Below, piece after piece: positions 54,008 to 63,442 of a stretch of DNA of 64,000 nucleotides. Within the stretch, counting starts at the first letter, position 1, and every line of letters begins with the position of its first letter. Source of the stretch: Bordetella genomosp. 10 (GTDB lineage: Bacteria > Pseudomonadota > Gammaproteobacteria > Burkholderiales > Burkholderiaceae_B). A program made the position numbers and the translations under genes. Under the pieces are notes generated by a model, which was given only the letters and a program-made list of their open reading frames with translations, had not been told where the DNA came from and ran no database searches. The stretch lies in NCBI RefSeq assembly GCF_002261225.1, contig NZ_NEVM01000001.1:1550001-1614000 (forward strand), given 5' to 3'.

Positions 54008-54526
54008 ATGCCCGGCTCCCACCCGCAAATGAACGCCAGCGATCTCGCTGTCGGCGACCACGTTGCCATGCGTGAGATCGCCGTCGACATGGCCGCATTC
54101 ACGCAGTTCGCCGCTCTCACCGGCGACCGCCATCCTATTCATTACGATGCCGGCTACGCGATCGCCAAGGGCTTCCGCGGCCCGGTGGCGCACGGCCTGC
54201 TGCTGCTCTCGCTCAGCGCGCTGGGCGCCACCGATCTGTCGGACAGGCTGCACGAAAGCATGGTGGCGATGACCGGCGTCCAGGCCAGATTTCTCGGTCC
54301 GGTCATCGCTGGCGATGTGCTGCGGTTCGACTACACGGTCGCGGCCATACGCCCTCATGCGGACGGGTTGGCCAAGGTCAGCTTCGACGTGACGATCCGC
54401 CGTATCGATCCGGCACGGCCGAAGGCAGCGTCCGGCGAAACGCATGCCACCCGGCCCGAAGGCCTGTTCACGCTGGAATTTCTCCTGAAAGATCATCCGA
54501 GTCCTTCCCATGCATCCGAACATTGA
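54008..54526 (+). CDS. MaoC-family enoyl-CoA hydratase
   Basis: The ATG at 54008 gives 172 residues. The hydratase motif FAALTGDRHPIHYDAGYAIAKGFRGPVAHGLLLLSLSALGATDL includes the catalytic D and H. It carries a C-terminal extension (RPEGLFTLEFLLKDHPSPSHASEH). It is the third hot-dog protein in the cluster and overlaps ridA by 17 bp, which shows translational coupling. An ATG at 54029 is an alternative start. Confidence 0.88.
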   Translation: MPGSHPQMNASDLAVGDHVAMREIAVDMAAFTQFAALTGDRHPIHYDAGYAIAKGFRGPVAHGLLLLSLSALGATDLSDRLHESMVAMTGVQARFLGPVIAGDVLRFDYTVAAIRPHADGLAKVSFDVTIRRIDPARPKAASGETHATRPEGLFTLEFLLKDHPSPSHASEH

Positions 54527-54911
54527 ACCCATCATCCCTGCCGGATCGAGTCCGAAATCCACGTTCTCTCCCGCAGTCCGCGCCGGCGGCTTCATCTACG
54601 TCTCTGGGATGACCGCGATGGACGAGAACCGGCAGATCGTCGGTGAAGGCGATATCGCCGCGCAGGCGCGCTTCATCTATACGAAGATCGCCAAGGTGCT
54701 GGCGGCGGCCGGCGCCGACATGGGGCACGTCGTCGAGACCGTCGATTACGTGACCACCTTCGAGGGCTACGAGAAGACCGCCGGGGTCCGGCGCGAGGTA
54801 TTCGGCAATGGGCCGTTTCCCGCTGCCACCGGCGTGAAGGTCTCCGAGCTGGTCAGGCCGGCCGCATTGATCGAGATTCGCGCCATCGCCTACTTGGGCG
54901 AGCGCGGATAA
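54510..54911 (+). CDS. RidA (YjgF/UK114) family enamine/imine deaminase-like protein
   Basis: The 133-residue protein has the RidA pattern: FSPAVRAGGFIYVSGMTAMDENRQIVGEGDIAAQARFIYTKIAKVLAAAGADMGHVVETVDYVTTFEGY, and a C-terminal RPAALIEIRAIAYL containing the arginine that binds carboxylate in RidA. Such proteins hydrolyse 2-aminoacrylate-type enamines or catalyse related steps in catabolic gene clusters. The overlap with the previous gene suggests a role in the same degradation pathway. Confidence 0.9.
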   Translation: MHPNIEPIIPAGSSPKSTFSPAVRAGGFIYVSGMTAMDENRQIVGEGDIAAQARFIYTKIAKVLAAAGADMGHVVETVDYVTTFEGYEKTAGVRREVFGNGPFPAATGVKVSELVRPAALIEIRAIAYLGERG

Positions 54912-55022
54912 GCGCGCCGGGCCTCGACGCTCAAACCGGATCCACCCGCGTGCCGTGCTGAGATCACATAAGGACCATGCACCCACGCATTCCCTGCATT
55001 TCCAACTTTCAAGGGGTTTATT

Positions 55023-55991
55023 GTGCGGAAATCAATATTCACGGCGCTCGCTGCCGTTTCAATCGCCGCGGCTCCCGCCGCCGCGTCAGCGGATACCTAT
55101 CCCAGCAAGCCGATCACCATCGTTGTTCCGTACGGCGCGGGTGGCACCAATGACATCCTGGCGCGCGCGCTCGCGGCAGGGATTTCGCCGTTGCTGGGGC
55201 AATCGGTGATCGTCAGCAACCGCGCGGGCGCGGGCGGCAACCTGGGCGCCGCCTACGTCGCCAACTCGGCGCCCGACGGCTACACCCTGCTGCTCGCGTC
55301 CTCGGGCGTGTTCGCCATCAACAAGTGGCTGTACAAGAACCTGCCCTACGATCCCGCGACGCTGGCGCCGGTCATGCTCGCCGGCAAGGTCCCCAACGTG
55401 CTCCTGGCCAGCCCGACTTTGCCCGTGAACTCGGAAAAGGAACTGATCGCCTACGCCAAGGAGAATCCGGGAAAACTGAACTTCGCGTCCATGGGCACCG
55501 GCACCAGCGGCCACCTCATGTCCGAGCTGTTCAAGCAGCAAGCCGGCATCCAGGCGCAGCACGTTCCGTACAAGGGCAGCACCGCCGCGCTGACCGACAT
55601 GCTGGGCGGACAGGTGCAGTTGATGTTCGACAACCTGCCCACGGCCCTGCCCCAGGTGAAGTCCGGCAAGCTGCGCGCTTTGGCGGTGTCCACCGAAAAG
55701 CGAACGCCCCTGTTGCCCGATGTGCCCACGGTCGCCGAAGCGGGTGTGCCCGGCTTCGAAGCGACGGCATGGTTCGGCGTCGCCGCGCCCGCCGGCACGC
55801 CCGCCGATATCATCGCCAAGCTCAACAAGGCCATGGTCAAGGTCATGGAAGACCCCAAGACCAAGGAAATGCTGGAGGCCCAGGGCGTGACATACTCGCC
55901 GAACACGGCCGCCGAGTTCGCCGCGTTCATCGCCAGCGAATCGCCCAAGTGGAAAAAGGTCGTCGAGATCTCCGGCGCGACCGCCGATTAA
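55023..55991 (+). CDS. Bug-family extracytoplasmic solute receptor
   Basis: The 322-residue protein starts at GTG 55023 after AAGGGG. A signal peptide (TALAAVSIAAAPAAASA-DTYPSK) precedes KPITIVVPYGAGGTNDILARALAAGISPLLGQSVIVSNRAGAGGNLGAAYVANSAPDGYTLL, a standard Bug receptor. It would capture the carboxylic acid used by this cluster and pass it to a TctAB permease encoded elsewhere. There is no tctAB nearby. Confidence 0.93.
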   Translation: MRKSIFTALAAVSIAAAPAAASADTYPSKPITIVVPYGAGGTNDILARALAAGISPLLGQSVIVSNRAGAGGNLGAAYVANSAPDGYTLLLASSGVFAINKWLYKNLPYDPATLAPVMLAGKVPNVLLASPTLPVNSEKELIAYAKENPGKLNFASMGTGTSGHLMSELFKQQAGIQAQHVPYKGSTAALTDMLGGQVQLMFDNLPTALPQVKSGKLRALAVSTEKRTPLLPDVPTVAEAGVPGFEATAWFGVAAPAGTPADIIAKLNKAMVKVMEDPKTKEMLEAQGVTYSPNTAAEFAAFIASESPKWKKVVEISGATAD

Positions 55992-56019
55992 CCAGGAATA
56001 CCGCAGGAAACCCCACGAT

Positions 56020-58149
56020 ATGCAAGCCGTAATGCCCGCGCCCGCTCGCGCCCGCGAAGCATGGATAGACGCTGCCCTGAATCCCCGATCGATCGCGATC
56101 ATCGGCGCGTCCGACAATCCTGACAAGATAGGCGGCCGCCCGATCAAGTACATGCTGCAGCACAAGTACGCGGGCGCGCTCTATCCGGTGAACGCCGCGC
56201 GCGAACAGGTCCAGGGCATCCGCGCCTGGCCGGACATCGCCGCGCTGCCGGAGACGCCCGACATGGCGCTGGTCTGCGTCCCGGGCGCCGCGGCGCTGGA
56301 GGCCGTCACCCAGTGCAGCCAGCGCGGTGTCAAGGTCTGCATCGTCATTTCCTCGGGCTTCGGCGAGACGGGGGCCGAAGGCCTGGCCGTGCAGCGCCGG
56401 ATGGCCGAGGTGGCGGCGGCGTCCGGCATGCGTCTGGTTGGTCCCAACAGCCAGGGTCTGGCGAGCTTCGACAGCAATGCCCTGGCGACCTTCGCCACGT
56501 TGCTGGGGGAGGTGCCGCCCCAGGATGGCCCGGTAGCGATCGCCAGCCAGAGCGGCGCCATGAGCATGGTGCCCTACGCGTTGCTGCTGGCCCAGGGCAT
56601 AGGCGTGCGCTACGCCTTCGCCACGGGCAACGAGGCGGATCTGACCGTGGCGGACTTCGCCTGCGCCGCGGCCGAGGATCCGGCCGTGCGACTCATTCTG
56701 CTGTATCTGGAAGACCTTGTGGATCCAGACACGCTGACCGAGGCGGCGCGCCTGGCTCGGCAGCGCGGCATCCCCATGCTCGCGCTCAAGGCCGGCGTTT
56801 CGGACCGAGGCCAGGCCGCCGCGCTGTCCCACACCGGCGCGGTGGCCACGGAGGATAAGGTGCTGGACGCCTGGTTCCGGCAGAACGGCATCCTGCGTGT
56901 CGCGGAGATGCGCAGCCTGGTGCAGGGCGCGCGCTTGCTGCTCAAGCCGCGGCGGCTGAAAGGCCGCCGCGTGGCGGTCTTGAGCAACTCGGGGGCGGCC
57001 TGCGTCATGGGGGCGGACGCCGCTGAGCGGCATGGCTTGGACGTACCACCCCTGCCGGACGACGTCAGGCAGACGATTGCGAAACTGCTGCCCAACTTCG
57101 CAAGCGCGCAGAATCCCATCGACCTGACCGCGGCGCTGCTGACGAACAACCGGTTCTTCGGCGATGTGTTGCCGCACCTGGCGGGGGATTGCTGCGACGC
57201 CCTGTTCATCAGCCTGCCGATGTCCGGCCAAGGCTACGACGCAGAGCAATTCGCCCGCGATACGGCCGCTTTCCAGGCGGATTCGGGCAAACCGGTGGTG
57301 CTTGCCTGCCCGCTGCGGCGGACGCGTGAGGTGTTCGAATCCCACGGCGTTGTCGCCTATGAGCATGACGAAGACGCCATGGCCGCTCTGGGGCAACTGG
57401 CTGCCGTGTCCGCCTTGCAATCGGAGGCGGGGCGATTGGCGGAGGCTGGGAGCCGCGCGCGCCATCCGGCCGGCGTCCCCGCCGAGACCACCCGCTTCCT
57501 CTCGGAGGCCGATAGCCTGGAGCAGCTAGAGGCCATCGGCATTCCCACGGCGCCATGGCGGCTGTGCAAGACGGACGAAGATGTGCGCCTGGCCATGCGC
57601 ACCCTGGCCCTGCCCGTCGTCATCAAGGCCTGCTCCGCCGACATCCCGCACAAGTCGGAATACGGGCTGGTCAAGCTGGGCATCGGCGATGCTGACGAGG
57701 CCTGCGCCATCGCTGGAGAAATGCGCGCGACCTGCGGCAGGTTGGGCAAGTCCCTCGACGGCATCATCGTGGCGTCGATGGTGCGCGGCCGCCGCGAACT
57801 GCTGATCGGCGCGCGCTGGGACGAGAAGTTCGGCAGCGTGCTGCTGGTCGGCGATGGCGGGAAATATGTCGAGGCCATGCCGGATGCCGTTACCCTGGTG
57901 CAGCCCTTTGACCTGAGCCACGTCCTGCGGCAGCTTCGGACGCTACGCCTGGCGCCGCTGTTCAAGGAAACGCGGGGCGATCCTCCGTTGCCTGTCGAAG
58001 CACTCGCACGGCTCGCCGTCGTCGTCGGCAACTGGGTCCAGGCGGAGAATGGCCGCATAATTTCCGTCGACATCAATCCTCTGATGGCCCAGCCGCACGG
58101 CGGCCTGGTGGCCGCCGATGCACTGGTCGAGATCAATGGAAGACAGTAA
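56020..58149 (+). CDS. NDP-forming acyl-CoA synthetase (acetate-CoA ligase family)
   Basis: The 709-residue protein fuses the alpha and beta parts of succinyl-CoA-synthetase-like ligases. The CoA-binding N-domain opens with SIAIIGASDNPDKIGGRPIKYMLQHKYAGALYPVNA. A ligase domain follows with the phosphorylatable His in ALSHTGAVATEDKVLD. The C-terminal part (from about 480) is ATP-grasp with AVVIKACSADIPHKSEYGLVKLGI and GFIVASM-like EGIIVASMVRGRRELLIGARWDEKFG pattern. It would activate a free carboxylate to its CoA thioester using ATP, giving ADP and phosphate. The IclR gene overlaps its end by 14 bp. Confidence 0.9.
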   Translation: MQAVMPAPARAREAWIDAALNPRSIAIIGASDNPDKIGGRPIKYMLQHKYAGALYPVNAAREQVQGIRAWPDIAALPETPDMALVCVPGAAALEAVTQCSQRGVKVCIVISSGFGETGAEGLAVQRRMAEVAAASGMRLVGPNSQGLASFDSNALATFATLLGEVPPQDGPVAIASQSGAMSMVPYALLLAQGIGVRYAFATGNEADLTVADFACAAAEDPAVRLILLYLEDLVDPDTLTEAARLARQRGIPMLALKAGVSDRGQAAALSHTGAVATEDKVLDAWFRQNGILRVAEMRSLVQGARLLLKPRRLKGRRVAVLSNSGAACVMGADAAERHGLDVPPLPDDVRQTIAKLLPNFASAQNPIDLTAALLTNNRFFGDVLPHLAGDCCDALFISLPMSGQGYDAEQFARDTAAFQADSGKPVVLACPLRRTREVFESHGVVAYEHDEDAMAALGQLAAVSALQSEAGRLAEAGSRARHPAGVPAETTRFLSEADSLEQLEAIGIPTAPWRLCKTDEDVRLAMRTLALPVVIKACSADIPHKSEYGLVKLGIGDADEACAIAGEMRATCGRLGKSLDGIIVASMVRGRRELLIGARWDEKFGSVLLVGDGGKYVEAMPDAVTLVQPFDLSHVLRQLRTLRLAPLFKETRGDPPLPVEALARLAVVVGNWVQAENGRIISVDINPLMAQPHGGLVAADALVEINGRQ

Positions 58150-58966
58150 GCACGACGAGTACTTCATCAACAGCCTGGCCAAAGGGCTGGCGGTGATCCA
58201 GGCCTTCAACAACGAGGCGCGCGCGCTGACGCTGTCCGAAGCGGCCGCCCGCACGGGGTTGACCCGCGCCGCGGCCAGGCGCGTGCTGCTCACCCTGGTG
58301 GAACTGGGCTTCGCATCCCGCCATGGCGACCGCCATTTCGCCTTGACGCCGCGCGTCCTGGCCCTGGGTTACGCCTATCTGTCTTCCATGCCGTTGTGGA
58401 GTTTCGCGGAGCCCGTGCTGGAAGGCCTGGTGGCCGATCTGGGCGAGACGTGCAGCATCGCCGCCATGGACGGCCACCAACTTATCTATGTCGTCCGCAT
58501 TCCCGTGCACCGGACCTTGGTGCAGGATGTGTCGATAGGCTCCCGGATCCCGCTCTACTGCCACTCGGCAGGACGGGTATTGCTGTCGGGCTATACCCCT
58601 GAACAACTGGATGACTATCTGGCTCAGGCGAATCTGCTGCCGCTGACGCGCTACACCAACACGGATCGCGCCTCCCTGCGCGCCATCGTCGGCGACGTCC
58701 GCCGGCGGGGGTACGCCTGGACGTCCGGGGAAGTGGAGGAGGGGACGTGCGGACTGTCCGTGCCGATCTTCCAGCAGGGCCGGCTGATCGCCGCCCTGAA
58801 CGTCAGCCGCATGAGCGCCAAGGCCGCCGAAGAAGACTGGCTCACCCGCTACCTGCCCAGCCTGAAACGTGCCGCGGCCCAACTGAGCAGCGCCCTTTCC
58901 GTGGAAAAGGCGCCCAAGATCATCCGAAAACTCGCCGACGATGCGGGGCATCAGCATGCAGAATAA
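58136..58966 (+). CDS. IclR family regulator of the catabolic cluster (PcaR/PobR-like)
   Basis: The ATG at 58136 is inside the last codons of the synthetase gene. The 276-residue product has the IclR helix-turn-helix (FINSLAKGLAVIQAFNNEARALTLSEAAARTGLTRAAARRVLLTLVELGFASRHG) and an effector domain with SLRAIVGDVRRRGYAWTSGEVEEGTCGLSVPIF. The Tyr-rich N-part resembles PcaR/PobR regulators of aromatic-acid catabolism. The overlapping gene order implies co-transcription with the cluster, so it may act as an activator of its own operon. The OYE gene overlaps its end by 11 bp. Confidence 0.9.
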   Translation: MEDSKHDEYFINSLAKGLAVIQAFNNEARALTLSEAAARTGLTRAAARRVLLTLVELGFASRHGDRHFALTPRVLALGYAYLSSMPLWSFAEPVLEGLVADLGETCSIAAMDGHQLIYVVRIPVHRTLVQDVSIGSRIPLYCHSAGRVLLSGYTPEQLDDYLAQANLLPLTRYTNTDRASLRAIVGDVRRRGYAWTSGEVEEGTCGLSVPIFQQGRLIAALNVSRMSAKAAEEDWLTRYLPSLKRAAAQLSSALSVEKAPKIIRKLADDAGHQHAE

Positions 58967-60011
58967 TTCCTTCCAGGCGCTGGCCCCCCTCTCGCTCGCC
59001 GGCCTTCCCTTGCGCAACCGCCTCGCGGTGGCGCCGATGTCCCGCATGCAAGGCTCCCCCGAGGGCCTTCCTTCCCCGGACTGCGCGGCGTATTACGCCC
59101 GCTACGCCCGGCACGGGGCTGCGCTGGTCATCACCGAGGCGTTGTACACCGATGAAATCGCGAGCCGCGCCTATTTCAACCAGCCCGGCCTGTCCGTGGA
59201 CCGTCACGCCGATGCCTGGCGGCCGGTGACGGATGCCGTTCATGCCGAAGGGGCGAAGATATTCGCCCAACTGCAGCACGCAGGGCGGCTGGCCGAACCG
59301 GGGCTGAATGGCCTGGTTCTGGGCGCCACGGGCAGACCCGCCGCGGGCAATACATGGCAGACGGAAAGCCCCAACCCGGTGCCGCGCGCCGCGACGGAAG
59401 ACGACTTGGAGCGGATCGTCTCGGGATTCGCCGACGCGGCCCGTCGGGCCGCCGCCGCCGGCTTCGACGGCATCGAACTGCATGGCGCGCGCGGCTATCT
59501 GATCCACGAATCCCTGAATGACGACAACGACCGCGGCGACGGGTGGGGAGGCGCGCTCGACGGACGCATGCGTCTCGCTACGCGCATTCTTGCGGCCGTC
59601 AAGGCGGCGTCCGGGGGATTGCCGGTCGGCTTCAACTACTCCATGTATTCCATGGATGATTATGGGTACAAGCCGGGCGCAGGCGTCGTGGAGCTTGAAG
59701 CGCTTTTCCGAGGTCTGCGCCGGGCTGGCGCGGACATACTGCACATCAGCACGCGCAGGACACTGCGGCCTGAGCCATGGGGCGAGACCCTGGCCCGGAC
59801 CGCGGCGCGCTGCGCACCGGGTCCCTTGATTGCCGGTGGGGGGCTGACGACGCTCGACGATTGCGAACAGGTGTTCGCTTTGTCGGAGAGCACGATAGTG
59901 GCGCTGGCACGGCCTTTCCTCGCGAACCCGGACTGGATAAGGCGGTCGCTGGCGGGCGAGCCGCTCCGTGCTTATGTGCCTGGCATGGAGCGCGCTGCCC
60001 TGATGGCCTGA
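58956..60011 (+). CDS. Old Yellow Enzyme-type NADH:flavin oxidoreductase
   Basis: The ATG at 58956 gives 351 residues. PLSLAGLPLRNRLAVAPMSRMQGSPEGLPSPDCAAYYARYARHGAALVITEALYTDE is the FMN-barrel start, AKIFAQLQHAGR and GFDGIELHGARGYLIHESLNDDNDRGDGWGG are the active-site blocks, and the FMN phosphate loop is near PLIAGGGL. The enzyme reduces activated C=C bonds or acts on 2,4-dienoyl-CoA-like substrates. It ends the cluster. I could not assign the substrate. The frame is fully intact. Confidence 0.9.
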   Translation: MQNNSFQALAPLSLAGLPLRNRLAVAPMSRMQGSPEGLPSPDCAAYYARYARHGAALVITEALYTDEIASRAYFNQPGLSVDRHADAWRPVTDAVHAEGAKIFAQLQHAGRLAEPGLNGLVLGATGRPAAGNTWQTESPNPVPRAATEDDLERIVSGFADAARRAAAAGFDGIELHGARGYLIHESLNDDNDRGDGWGGALDGRMRLATRILAAVKAASGGLPVGFNYSMYSMDDYGYKPGAGVVELEALFRGLRRAGADILHISTRRTLRPEPWGETLARTAARCAPGPLIAGGGLTTLDDCEQVFALSESTIVALARPFLANPDWIRRSLAGEPLRAYVPGMERAALMA

Positions 60012-60086
60012 TGCAGCGTGCTATCAAAAAAGGGGGCAAACGCTCAGTAGGTCTGTCACGGGCGGCATCGAGCATGCCGGTCCTCG

Positions 60087-60548
60087 TCAAGCTTGCGGCG
60101 TCCTCGACCGCAGCGACCGGACGATGCCCGCGGCCCGGTCCAGGCCATCAGCGAACTGCCGTTGTTCATCGGCGCTGAACTGGCTCAGGAATACCTCGGC
60201 AACCGTGGACTCATAGACTTTCCACATTTTCTTGCGCAGCGCTCGCCCCTCCTTGGTGATGGAGACGTACGACGCGCGCCCGTCTTCCGCCGAGCGGCTG
60301 CGCGTGACCAGGCCTTCCTGTTCCAGACGGTCGACCAGCCGCGTCAGGTTGTAGCGCTCTATGGCCAACGTATCGGCCAGCTCATGCATGCGCCGCGTTC
60401 CCTCCTGTCCACTCTCCAGCCCCCACAGCGCGTCGTACCAGGCATAAGCCGGAAGTTTTGCCGCGGCCAGACGGCTCTCTACCTCGCGAATGACCAGGCG
60501 ATGGGTACGCACGAAGGAAAACCAAAGGTCCGTACCGGCAGTCGTCAT
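60087..60548 (-). CDS. MarR family transcriptional regulator
   Basis: The ATG at 60548 with GGAGAGGA seven bases upstream gives 153 residues. The winged helix reads RMHELADTLAIERYNLTRLVDRLEQEGLVTRSRSAEDGRASYVSITKEGRALRKKMWKVYE. It is divergent from the E1 gene; the palindromes between them are its probable operators. The ligand is unknown. It ends 75 bp after the OYE stop, convergent with it. Confidence 0.92.
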   Translation of the reverse strand: MTTAGTDLWFSFVRTHRLVIREVESRLAAAKLPAYAWYDALWGLESGQEGTRRMHELADTLAIERYNLTRLVDRLEQEGLVTRSRSAEDGRASYVSITKEGRALRKKMWKVYESTVAEVFLSQFSADEQRQFADGLDRAAGIVRSLRSRTPQA

Positions 60549-60576
60549 GGCAAAGTCCTCTCCGTTCAAGTTGCGT

Positions 60577-60632
60577 TTGCAATTCTAGACCACCGCACTA
60601 CAATTGCAATTACAACGATTGCAATTGCAATT
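60577..60632. promoter_or_regulatory. MarR operator region: AATTGCAATT palindromes
   Basis: ATTGCAATTGCAAT (60618-60631) and AATTGCAATT (60602-60611) are perfect palindromes, and a TTGCAATT half-copy lies at 60577-60584. They fill the short divergent region between the MarR gene and the E1 gene. They are typical of MarR sites and could overlap both promoters. Confidence 0.75.
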
Positions 60633-60683
60633 CTAAAAGAGAACGATGCGTGACTGCGCCGCGCCTGACCGCCTGGATGGCTG

Positions 60684-63416
60684 ATGACAGCCCGCTTCGA
60701 CACTTCGTCTTTTGTCTGGAGAACCGCGTTGAATCACCCCTATGAATGGGTCGATGTCGATCCTCAGGAAACCCTTGAGTGGCTGGAAGCCCTGGCGGCA
60801 GTGGATGCGGTGGAGGGCCGTCCGCGCGCGCATTACCTGATCGACCAATTGGCCGAATCCGATGCCGCGCGGCATGGAGACCCGCACGTCCGGATCAACA
60901 CCGCTTACGTCAACACGATCCCGCTGGCGCGCCAACCCGCCTACCCCGGCGAACTCGACATCGAGCAGCGCCTGAACGCCTACATCCGCTGGAACGCCAT
61001 GGTCATGGTGCTGCGCGCGGGCAAGCACTCCAACGTCGGCGGCCACATTGCCACCTACCAATCGGCCGCGGTGCTCTACGACGTGGGGTTCAATCACTTT
61101 TTCCGCGGCCGCAGCGAGACGTTCGGCGGAGACATGGTCTATATCCAGGGCCATTCCGCGCCCGGCATCTATGCGCGCGCCTATCTGGAAGGCCGGATCA
61201 CCGAATCGCAATTGGACAATTTCCGTCGGGAGGCAGGCGGCGAGGGGCTGTCGTCCTATCCTCATCCCCGCCTGATGCCGGACTTCTGGCAGTTCCCCAC
61301 GGTTTCAATGGGCCTCGGCCCGCTGACCGCCGCCTATCAGGCCAGGTTCATGCGTTATCTCGAATACCGCGGGCTGCTGGAGCATCAGGGCCGCAAGGTA
61401 TGGGCCTTCCTGGGCGATGGCGAGATGGACCAGCCGGAGTCGTTGGCGGCCATTTCCGTCGCCGGACGCGAGCGGCTCGACAATCTGATATTCGTCGTGA
61501 ACTGCAATTTGCAACGGCTGGACGGACCGGTCCGCGGCAATGCCAAGATCGTGCAGGAACTCGAAGCCACATTCCTGGCCGCGGGCTGGAATGTCATCAA
61601 GGTGCTGTGGGCCAGCGGCTGGGACGATCTGCTGGCGCGCGATGACAGCGGTCGTTTGCGTCAGCGAATGATGGAATGCGTGGACGGCGAATACCAGACC
61701 TTCAAATCCCAGAACGGCGCCTATGTGCGGGAACACTTCTTCGGCAAGTACCCGGAATTGCTGGCGTTGGTCGCGCACCTGTCGGACGATCAGATATGGG
61801 CGCTGACACGCGGCGGCCACGATCCGGAAAAGGTCTACGCGGCTTATGCACGGGCGGTCGGCACCAAGGGCCGGCCGACGGTGATATTGGCCAAGACGGT
61901 CAAGGGGTACGGCATGGGCGAGGCCGGCGAGGGCCAGAACATCAATCACCAGTTGAAGAAGATGAGCGCCGACGCGGTGCGAGCCTTCCGCGACCGCTTC
62001 TCGTTGCCGGTCCGCGACGATCAGTTGGAGGAGATGCCCTATCTGAAACCCGAGCCCGGCAGCGAGGAAGCCCGGTATTTCGCGCGGCGCCGCGCCACGC
62101 TGGGCGGTTATGTCCCGGCCCGTTCGGGGAAAGTGGCGCCGCTGCCGATCCCGCCGTTGAGCGCCTTTTCCGCGCAGCTCAAGGACAGCGGCGAGCGCGG
62201 CGTATCGACCACCATGTCTTTCGTGCGCATCCTCGCGACGCTGCTCAAGGACCCCACCTTGGGCAAGCTGATCATCCCTATCGTGCCCGACGAATCGCGC
62301 ACCTTCGGCATGGAAGGCCTGTTCCGCCAGATCGGCATCCATTCCTACCTGGGACAACTTTATACGCCCCAGGATGCAGGACAATTGAGCTATTACAAGG
62401 AAGCCAAGGACGGCCAGATATTGCAGGAAGGCATCAACGAGGCCGGCGCGATCGCCTCGTGGATCGCGGCGGGAACGGCCTACAGCAATCATGGCCTGCC
62501 GGCCATTCCCTTCTACATTTTCTATTCGATGTTCGGCTTGCAGCGGGTGGGCGATCTGGCCTGGGCCGCCGGCGACGCGCGCACACGCGGCTTCCTGCTG
62601 GGCGCCACGTCGGGCCGTACGACCCTGATGGGTGAGGGCTTGCAGCACGATGACGGCCACAGCCATGTGCTGTCCTCCGTCATCCCGAACTGCATTTCCT
62701 ACGATCCCACCTATGCCTACGAGCTTGCCGTCATCATTCAGGATGGCCTGCGCCGCATGTACGCGGAACAGGAAGATATCTATTACTACATCACCCTGCT
62801 CAATGAGAATTACCCGAACCCGGCGCTCCCCGAAGGCAGCGAAGCGGGCATTCTCAAGGGGTTGTACCTGCTGCGCGATGGCGGCAAGCATCAGGAGCAA
62901 CCGAGATCCGGCGACACGCCTCATGTCCAGTTGATGGGAAGCGGCGCCATCCTGCGCGAAGTGATCGCCGCGGCGGAACTGCTGGCTCAGGATTTCGGCG
63001 TCTCCAGCGATGTCTGGAGCGCGACCAGCCTCACCGAGTTGCGCCGGGACGGATTGGCCGCGGAACGCTGGAATATGCTGCATGCCGAGGACGAGCCGCG
63101 TGTGCCGTATGTGCAGCAATGCCTGGCGGGCCGGAGGGGCCCGGTCGTGGTGGCTACCGACTATATGAAGATCGTCGGCGACCAGATCCGGCCTTTCGTC
63201 GATGACCGGCGATTCTTCAGCCTGGGCACCGATGGTTACGGCCGTTCGGATACGCGCGAATCACTACGCGCCTTCTTCGAGGTGGATCGTCATTTCATCG
63301 TATTGGCAGCGCTCAAGGCGCTGGCCAGCGATGGAGAGATTCCGCGTTCCAAGGTGACGGAGGCGATCCGTCGCTATGGGATCGACACGGAGAAGCTCGA
63401 TCCCACGACGGTCTAG
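60684..63416 (+). CDS. Pyruvate dehydrogenase E1-type enzyme (AceE family), orphan copy
   Basis: The 910-residue ThDP enzyme follows the homodimeric AceE design. N-terminal PYEWVDVDPQETLEWLEALAAVDAVEGRPRAHYLIDQLAES and NTIPLARQPAYPG are typical. The ThDP motif is GDGEMDQPESLAAISVAGRERLDNLIFVVNCN (GDG...NCN spacing). A transketolase-like C-part carries EGLQHDDGHSHVLSSVIPNCISYDPTYAYELAVIIQDGLRRMY. It would decarboxylate pyruvate or a near relative and pass the acyl group to an E2. No E2 (aceF) or E3 (lpd) is nearby, and the gene faces a MarR regulator. It may be a substitute E1 or act on another 2-oxo acid. Confidence 0.9.
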   Translation: MTARFDTSSFVWRTALNHPYEWVDVDPQETLEWLEALAAVDAVEGRPRAHYLIDQLAESDAARHGDPHVRINTAYVNTIPLARQPAYPGELDIEQRLNAYIRWNAMVMVLRAGKHSNVGGHIATYQSAAVLYDVGFNHFFRGRSETFGGDMVYIQGHSAPGIYARAYLEGRITESQLDNFRREAGGEGLSSYPHPRLMPDFWQFPTVSMGLGPLTAAYQARFMRYLEYRGLLEHQGRKVWAFLGDGEMDQPESLAAISVAGRERLDNLIFVVNCNLQRLDGPVRGNAKIVQELEATFLAAGWNVIKVLWASGWDDLLARDDSGRLRQRMMECVDGEYQTFKSQNGAYVREHFFGKYPELLALVAHLSDDQIWALTRGGHDPEKVYAAYARAVGTKGRPTVILAKTVKGYGMGEAGEGQNINHQLKKMSADAVRAFRDRFSLPVRDDQLEEMPYLKPEPGSEEARYFARRRATLGGYVPARSGKVAPLPIPPLSAFSAQLKDSGERGVSTTMSFVRILATLLKDPTLGKLIIPIVPDESRTFGMEGLFRQIGIHSYLGQLYTPQDAGQLSYYKEAKDGQILQEGINEAGAIASWIAAGTAYSNHGLPAIPFYIFYSMFGLQRVGDLAWAAGDARTRGFLLGATSGRTTLMGEGLQHDDGHSHVLSSVIPNCISYDPTYAYELAVIIQDGLRRMYAEQEDIYYYITLLNENYPNPALPEGSEAGILKGLYLLRDGGKHQEQPRSGDTPHVQLMGSGAILREVIAAAELLAQDFGVSSDVWSATSLTELRRDGLAAERWNMLHAEDEPRVPYVQQCLAGRRGPVVVATDYMKIVGDQIRPFVDDRRFFSLGTDGYGRSDTRESLRAFFEVDRHFIVLAALKALASDGEIPRSKVTEAIRRYGIDTEKLDPTTV

Positions 63417-63442
63417 CGCGCCGCGAATGCCGGAAAGGGGAC

